DNA of 24,098 nt from a virus: positions 1 to 24,098 of IMG/VR virus record IMGVR_UViG_3300032156_001162. The stretch is one strand, 5' to 3'. Every line of letters starts with the position of its first letter. The first letter of the stretch is position 1. The notes under the pieces are model-generated. The model made no database searches. It had not been told where the DNA came from and was given only the letters and a program-made list of their open reading frames with translations. The translations under genes were made by a program, and so were the position numbers. Below, piece after piece: positions 20,503-24,098 of the stretch.

Positions 20503-20599
20503 GGCGCACTCCTATGCTCCCTGGGCGGTCGTGGGGGCCGCCGATGGGCTTATGGTGGCAAAGGCGTGTTGTGCTATGTAAGTTGTGAGTTTGGACGGA

Positions 20600-21001
20600 C
20601 TAGGTGTCACTGAGCCACCTGTAGTGTGCTGTTGGGACGGGTTCTCGGGGGCATAGTGTGTCGGCGAGTCCGAAAGTGGTCATGGGTAGGCGGGTGTCGT
20701 TGATGATGGAGAGGCCGGCGAGGTTGCCACAGGTGCCGTCGGGTTTGGTGGTCCAGGCCGGGCCCAGGATGCGGGCGGGTAGTTGGAGCAAGAGGTAGAC
20801 AGGGTCGCGTCCGGTGGCGTCGCGGTAGCGGGGGATGGTGTCGGTGAGTAGTAGCTCGTAGAGGTCGTGGACCAGCTGGGGGGTGGCGAGTTTGGCGCGT
20901 GAGCCTAGGTCTCCGAGGGCGGTGTGCCAGTCGTACCAACGGTATTCTCGGGGTGGGTCAGCGGCGTGGAAGGTGGGGAGGGTCAGTTGGTCGGCGGTCA
21001 T
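20600..21001 (-). CDS. Hypothetical protein downstream of the initiator, 133 aa
   Basis: Starts with an ATGA overlap at the initiator stop (20998-21001), so it is translationally coupled. The sequence has YRWYDWHTALGDLGSRAKLA, helical HDLYELLLTDTIPRYRD and a mixed end with TFGLADTLCPREP. It may be a replication accessory such as a helicase loader, because of its position, but no P-loop or other motif is present. Confidence 0.7.
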   Translation of the reverse strand: MTADQLTLPTFHAADPPREYRWYDWHTALGDLGSRAKLATPQLVHDLYELLLTDTIPRYRDATGRDPVYLLLQLPARILGPAWTTKPDGTCGNLAGLSIINDTRLPMTTFGLADTLCPREPVPTAHYRWLSDT

Positions 21002-21822
21002 TTGCTGAGCCTCCTGGCGGTGTAGGTGATGTCGTCGATGGGGGAACCGTCGATGGTGATGCTGAGCTCGTGGGCGGCGCGGGTGAGTAGTTGGGAGAAC
21101 GAGTGTTCTAGAGAGATGGCTATGAGGGGGTTGGGAGCCTCGATGGTGAGCGTGCGGGTGGTTGGGTCGTAGGCGGTGGGCGTGGTGCGGCTGAGGTAGG
21201 TGTCATAGTTGGCGGGTGTGATCTGGCTCTGGCAGTGGCTGAGGATGGTTCTCCACCGCTCTTCGAGTTGTCGGAGGCCTGCGTAGTCGGTGGTGGTGCT
21301 GTGGGCACCAGGGGTGACGCGGTTGGCTTTGGCGGCGTGGGTGTCGGGGTCGATGCCGCACTTGTGGAGCAGGGCGGCGTGCATGGTTTGGAGCCTGGCG
21401 GGTAGGGCCTGGACCTGCTCGGGTGTCAAGAGCGGTGGGTCCTTGAGGACGTGGAACGTATACCTTTTGTCGTCCGGGCCGCGCGGGTCGATGGCGATCA
21501 GCCCGTGCTCTTCGAGGAGTTCTACCGCGCCCTTTCTCCTGAAACGGTGGCCGGGGGTCTGTGCCCAGCGGCCTTTGATGAGGTTGCGGTTGCCCTTGGC
21601 GGCTATGTCTGCCAGCAGGGAGATGGAAGGCCAGCAGGAGTCTCGGCGTCCGTAGCAAAAGGTGATCAGGGTTTGCCAGGTGCACCACGCGATGGGGCCG
21701 AGGATGGGGAGCCAGAAGTGTTGGGAGTAGTTCCATGCGACGTGATAGCCGTGCAGGGTGGGTTCGAGGGTGATCTCGCGGCAGTCGATCTCGTCTGGTG
21801 GTGGCTCAGGTCGCTGAGTCAT
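20998..21822 (-). CDS. Replication initiator with winged-helix and DnaA-N-like domains, 274 aa
   Basis: Residues about 35-125 look like a winged-helix replication domain (SISLLADIAAKGNRNLIKGR, RKGAVELLEEHGLIAIDPRG). Residues about 185-270 resemble DnaA domain I and its plasmid relatives: LEERWRTILSHCQSQITPAN with YDTYLSRTTP, then TLTIEAPNPLIAI. Such proteins bind origin repeats and bring in host DnaB. At 21293-21310, between the two domains, the DNA holds an 18-bp match to the origin iteron of 7652 and 7694, so the protein may bind its own gene. The start ATG at 21822 overlaps the Cro-like gene by 17 bases. Confidence 0.75.
   Translation of the reverse strand: MTQRPEPPPDEIDCREITLEPTLHGYHVAWNYSQHFWLPILGPIAWCTWQTLITFCYGRRDSCWPSISLLADIAAKGNRNLIKGRWAQTPGHRFRRKGAVELLEEHGLIAIDPRGPDDKRYTFHVLKDPPLLTPEQVQALPARLQTMHAALLHKCGIDPDTHAAKANRVTPGAHSTTTDYAGLRQLEERWRTILSHCQSQITPANYDTYLSRTTPTAYDPTTRTLTIEAPNPLIAISLEHSFSQLLTRAAHELSITIDGSPIDDITYTARRLSK
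21293..21310. repeat. Origin iteron copy inside the initiator gene
   Basis: GTGGTGCTGTGGGCACCA is identical to the iteron units starting at 7652 and 7694 in the candidate origin. It lies in the codons linking the two initiator domains (about residue 173). An 18-bp match 13.6 kb away is unlikely by chance and suggests a site for the initiator itself. Confidence 0.7.
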
Positions 21823-22027
21823 TGCGCCACACAGCCTCGGGTACTGAGAGCCGGTCTCGGCATCTCTGTCGGAACTCGGCGGTGAGGGGCGTCCTGCCCG
21901 TGACGACGCGAGAGAAGTATTCGGGGGTGTAGCCGAGCTGGGTCGCTACCCAGGCATGCTTGAGTCCTCTGGTTTGGAGCCATTGCCGGAAGGGGGTTTG
22001 CGGGGGAGGCGGGTTTCCTGGTGGCAT
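21806..22027 (-). CDS. Cro-like helix-turn-helix protein, 73 aa
   Basis: The sequence FRQWLQTRGLKHAWVATQLG and YTPEYFSRVVTGRTPLT is an XRE/Cro-type helix-turn-helix. The start ATG at 22027 has AGGAGAGG upstream. It is the first clear gene of the leftward early transcript and faces the repressor gene, so it most likely turns the switch to lytic growth and damps its own promoter. The exact operator is not proven. Confidence 0.78.
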   Translation of the reverse strand: MPPGNPPPPQTPFRQWLQTRGLKHAWVATQLGYTPEYFSRVVTGRTPLTAEFRQRCRDRLSVPEAVWRNDSAT

Positions 22028-22131
22028 GGTGTGGTCCTCTCCTGGTCTAGCAGGATTTCGGCGAGCACGGTGACGAACTGGTAGAGGTGGTCGGTTTGCT
22101 GTGTTCTGATGTGGGTGGTTTTCGTGATCAT
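21946..22131 (-). CDS. Possible leader mini-protein, 61 aa
   Basis: An ATG at 22131 lies about 10 bases after the predicted leftward transcription start and opens a frame with RTQQTDHLYQFVTVLAEILL. It overlaps the Cro-like gene by 82 bases in another frame and has no ribosome site, so it would be leaderless. The part before the overlap looks helical. Kept only as a possibility. Confidence 0.25.
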   Translation of the reverse strand: MITKTTHIRTQQTDHLYQFVTVLAEILLDQERTTPCHQETRLPRKPPSGNGSKPEDSSMPG

Positions 22132-22132
22132 G

Positions 22133-22146
22133 CCAACACCGGTTGG
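22133..22146. promoter_or_regulatory. Imperfect palindrome, candidate switch operator
   Basis: CCAACACCGGTTGG is a near-palindrome lying just beyond the -10 box of the leftward promoter, where a bound repressor would block initiation. Which of the two helix-turn-helix proteins binds it is unknown. Confidence 0.4.
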
Positions 22147-22147
22147 T

Positions 22148-22176
22148 ATTATAACAGCAATCGTGGACGTTGTCAA
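22148..22176 (-). promoter_or_regulatory. Leftward early promoter, perfect consensus
   Basis: On the minus strand TTGACA (22171-22176) and TATAAT (22148-22153) are separated by exactly 17 bases, the full sigma-70 consensus. It should drive the Cro-like, initiator and downstream genes. Its -35 box overlaps that of the rightward promoter. Confidence 0.88.
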
Positions 22177-22198
22177 ATGTTGATATCTGCTGTAGACT
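22170..22198 (+). promoter_or_regulatory. Rightward repressor promoter
   Basis: TTGTCA (22170-22175) and TAGACT (22193-22198) with a 17-base spacer, about 50 bases before the repressor ATG. It is weaker than the leftward promoter. The two -35 boxes share five bases, so polymerase cannot bind both at once. Confidence 0.7.
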
Positions 22199-22251
22199 GG
22201 GTGACGTTGGAGCGGCCGGCGTCGCTGTGGCGGAAGAAGGGGGGTGAGGGG

Positions 22252-22668
22252 ATGACTGTGCAAGAAGAGATCAGCCGGCTGGCTCAGGATTGTCACGATC
22301 TCTCGGAGTTCTTGGCGAAGGCGTGTGCGCTGAAGGGGAAGGGGGTGACCCGGGCCAGTGTGGAGGCTGGTCTGTCGAGGAACACGATGAACAGCTATGT
22401 GGAGGGGGTTCGGAGGCCGTCGAGTGCGTCGGCGTATCGGGTGGGGCGGTACTTCGGTGTGCCCGAGAGCGACATTCTGAGGCTGGCTGGTCTGCCAACG
22501 TCTGCTGTGAGGTGGGAGCAAGTCGAGGGGTTGGGGGAGGCTGTGCGGGTGCTGGTCTCGTGCATGGACGAGGGAGAGCTGAGGGAGTGGCTGCAGTACG
22601 GCGAGATGGTGCTATTGCGCCGTGAGCGGCGGATGATGGAGGAGTCGCGTGGCGAAGTGGAGGGGTAG
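22252..22668 (+). CDS. Phage repressor, helix-turn-helix, 138 aa
   Basis: The ATG at 22252 is chosen because GGGGGTGAGGGG lies just upstream; the longer frame from 22087 would run through both promoters. The N-terminal helix-turn-helix is VTRASVEAGLSRNTMNSYVE followed by GVRRPSSASAYRVGRYFGVP, an XRE-type lambda-CI-like fold. The helical C-terminus (about 85-130) may dimerise. There is no LexA-like protease, so induction may not be RecA-driven in the usual way. It heads the rightward lysogeny operon. Confidence 0.8.
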   Translation: MTVQEEISRLAQDCHDLSEFLAKACALKGKGVTRASVEAGLSRNTMNSYVEGVRRPSSASAYRVGRYFGVPESDILRLAGLPTSAVRWEQVEGLGEAVRVLVSCMDEGELREWLQYGEMVLLRRERRMMEESRGEVEG

Positions 22669-22789
22669 CTACACCGAGAGGTTTCTCGAGGAGCATGAGG
22701 ATGCCTTTCGGTGGTTGATGGTGTTGATCGGGATAGGGTTGGTGGTTAGGTTTCTGCTGGAGGCGGTTGGGCTGTGGCCCTGGCCTTGA
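22649..22789 (+). CDS. Tiny membrane protein between repressor and integrase, 46 aa
   Basis: GTG start at 22649 with GGAGGAG just before it. The sequence AKWRGSYTERFLEEHEDAF then RWLMVLIGIGLVVRFLLEAV is a charged N-terminus followed by one membrane segment. It overlaps the repressor end by 20 bases and the integrase start by 16, which suggests a real, coupled gene. It may be a superinfection or toxin-like factor expressed in lysogens; this is inference. Confidence 0.55.
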   Translation: MAKWRGSYTERFLEEHEDAFRWLMVLIGIGLVVRFLLEAVGLWPWP

Positions 22790-24098
22790 TCTACGTCCGC
22801 CGGTCGATGGTGCGTTACCAGGAGGACCGCGCGAGTCCGGAGCGGCAGCTGGCGAACTGTGTGGCGGTGTGCGAAGAGAAGGGGTGGTCCTACGAGGTCT
22901 ACGAGGACGCGGAGGGTCACCGGTCGGGGCGGTCGGAGAGGCATCGCCCAGGTTGGCACCAGCTGAAGGCGCAGTTGGGTCGTGGTGGTGTGGTAGCGGT
23001 GGTGGTGAACTCCCTGGATAGGGCGTCGCGGTCTCCGAGGGACTTTTTTGTCTTTCTGGACTCGCTGCAGAAGCACAACGTCGAGCTGGTGAGCGTGCAT
23101 GAGCAGTTCGACACGACCAATGCCATTGGCAAGGCGTTTCTGGCGATCCTGATGGTGGTGGCGTCGTTGGAGTCTGACCTGGCGAGTGAGCGGGTGATGG
23201 ATAGCGTGCGGCACCGGCGGGAGCGGGGGGTGCACGTTGGGATCGCGCCGTTCGGGTACGATCGCGAGGGCGGGCTGCTGGTGCGGAACGGGGATGCGGG
23301 GGTGGTGGAGTTGATGGCGGAGATGTACGCCACGGGCGAGTATAGCTACGTGGAGGTGGCGGCGGACTTGAACAGGAGGGGGTATCGGTTCCGCGATCGG
23401 TACGGTGGAAAGCGTTTTTCGGAGGTGTCGGTGCGTAGCGTGTTGCAGAATGCCTGGCTGTACGCGGGGCGGCTGCCGGTGGGTCGCGAGCGTGGTTACG
23501 CGTATGGCCAGCTGTACGACGGTGGCCATGAGGCAGTGATCGGGGTGGCGCTGGCGGAGCGGGTGTTGGCGGCGAGGCGCTCCAGGAGGCGCGGGGGGGG
23601 CGGGATGGCGCGGGTCTATCTGCTGACGGGGCTGGGTCACTGCTACGAGTGCGGTGGCCGGCTGTGGGGCATGGGTAGGGGCAGGCGTGGGCGGTACTTC
23701 TATCGCCACTCGGAGGGGAGTTGTCAGTCGCGCAAGGGCAGTTGGGATGCTATGGGTGTGGAAGCGGAGGCTCTGGGTTTGCTGGACGGGTTGAGTCTGC
23801 CCAGGGAGATCGAGGGGATGGTGAGGGAGCGGGTGAGGCAGCGAGCGGAGGCGGAGCCTGGAAACGCGGAGTTGGTGGAGGGGTTGGAGCGGGAGCGGCA
23901 GAAGCTGGTGCGATTGAGGGAGCTGCGGATAGAGGGGGAGATTGGGCGTGAGGAGTACCACTCGCGTAAGGCGGAGCTGGCGGCGGTGACGTCGTCGATG
24001 GAGGGCCGGCTGGGGGCCGCTGGGTACGATGCTGAGGCGGCTTTGCAGCGGTTGGCGGACGTGGGGGAGGTGGTGCGCGCGGGGGATCCCGCTCAGCA
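22774..24098 (+). CDS. int: Large serine recombinase (integrase), N-terminal 442 codons; ends at 317
   Basis: GTG start at 22774 after GGAGG. The catalytic domain begins ALALIYVRRSMVRYQEDRAS, with nucleophile Ser11, and has VNSLDRASRSPRDFF and ASLESDLASERV. Next comes the recombinase domain (FGYDREGG, AADLNRRGYRFRD, VRSVLQNAWLYAG) and a zinc ribbon HCYECGG...GSCQS, then a coiled coil before the C-terminus, which lies at 3-317. It moves the phage in and out of the chromosome between attP and attB; excision needs a separate direction factor, not identified here. The total of 504 residues is normal for the family. Confidence 0.92.
   Translation, partial: MALALIYVRRSMVRYQEDRASPERQLANCVAVCEEKGWSYEVYEDAEGHRSGRSERHRPGWHQLKAQLGRGGVVAVVVNSLDRASRSPRDFFVFLDSLQKHNVELVSVHEQFDTTNAIGKAFLAILMVVASLESDLASERVMDSVRHRRERGVHVGIAPFGYDREGGLLVRNGDAGVVELMAEMYATGEYSYVEVAADLNRRGYRFRDRYGGKRFSEVSVRSVLQNAWLYAGRLPVGRERGYAYGQLYDGGHEAVIGVALAERVLAARRSRRRGGGGMARVYLLTGLGHCYECGGRLWGMGRGRRGRYFYRHSEGSCQSRKGSWDAMGVEAEALGLLDGLSLPREIEGMVRERVRQRAEAEPGNAELVEGLERERQKLVRLRELRIEGEIGREEYHSRKAELAAVTSSMEGRLGAAGYDAEAALQRLADVGEVVRAGDPAQ
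23972..24098. repeat. Terminal direct overlap, right copy
   Basis: Identical to 1-127. It lies inside the integrase gene and keeps its frame, so it marks the join of the circle. Confidence 0.9.

Noticed and set aside
22087-22251. N-terminal extension of the repressor
   Set aside because: It would begin upstream of and read through both promoters; the ATG at 22252 has a strong ribosome site.
22669-23961. 430-codon leftward frame antisense to integrase
   Set aside because: It is a composition shadow rich in Pro, His and Arg; the integrase motifs are on the other strand.

Overview
The window is best read as one complete circular phage (or phage-plasmid) genome opened inside its integrase gene. 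The last 127 bases (23972-24098) repeat the first 127 exactly, so the unique circle is about 23,971 bp. It is GC-rich and tightly packed, with ribosome sites of the AGGAGG type and many ATGA stop/start overlaps. It carries terminase, portal, a protease-capsid fusion, adaptor, tail/baseplate proteins, two cell-wall hydrolases, a serine integrase and a repressor switch, so it is a small temperate tailed bacteriophage. No tape-measure or tail-tube gene is visible, which suggests a short-tailed or otherwise reduced virion. The host cannot be named from sequence alone; a GC-rich bacterium, possibly of a poorly sampled phylum such as Chloroflexota, is only a guess.

Layout: only the lysogeny block points right: repressor (22252-22668), a tiny membrane protein (22649-22789) and the serine integrase (22774-24098, finishing at 317). 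From a divergent switch at about 22130-22200, with a perfect-consensus leftward promoter, everything else runs left. First come a Cro-like protein, a replication initiator with a DnaA-N-like C-terminus and an unknown gene. Then follow a membrane protein, a small-terminase candidate, portal, a C2H2 zinc-finger protein, protease-capsid, a holin-like protein, minor virion proteins, adaptor, large terminase, a SleB-like hydrolase, HNH, two tiny proteins, a glycosidase-amidase lysin and a 713-residue tail protein (20502 down to 5396). After a 970-base non-coding stretch, a leftward accessory block (4423-705) holds a SLOG-like protein, two tandem SWIM zinc-finger paralogues, a Cys-rich mini-protein and several unknown small proteins.

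The non-coding parts are the most unusual. (i) About 17 inverted repeats, TGGTGACAG-N24-CTGTCACCA, almost all 41-43 or 52 bp long, sit at gene 3' ends and in gaps, some in arrays with a 48-bp period. (ii) A structured element of about 110 bp occurs twice (4949-5055 and 13650-13760), and its paired arms differ by compensating changes. (iii) A candidate replication origin (7609-7742) has DnaA boxes, three 21-bp-period iterons and two AT-rich 13-mers; a copy of the iteron lies inside the initiator gene. (iv) Four strong GC hairpins share an AT-rich loop. (v) A nested palindrome of about 170 bp lies at 4396-4565. Together these suggest a replicon using an iteron/DnaA-type initiator, plus a genome-wide set of protein-binding or boundary sites that may act like the stoperators of other temperate phages.
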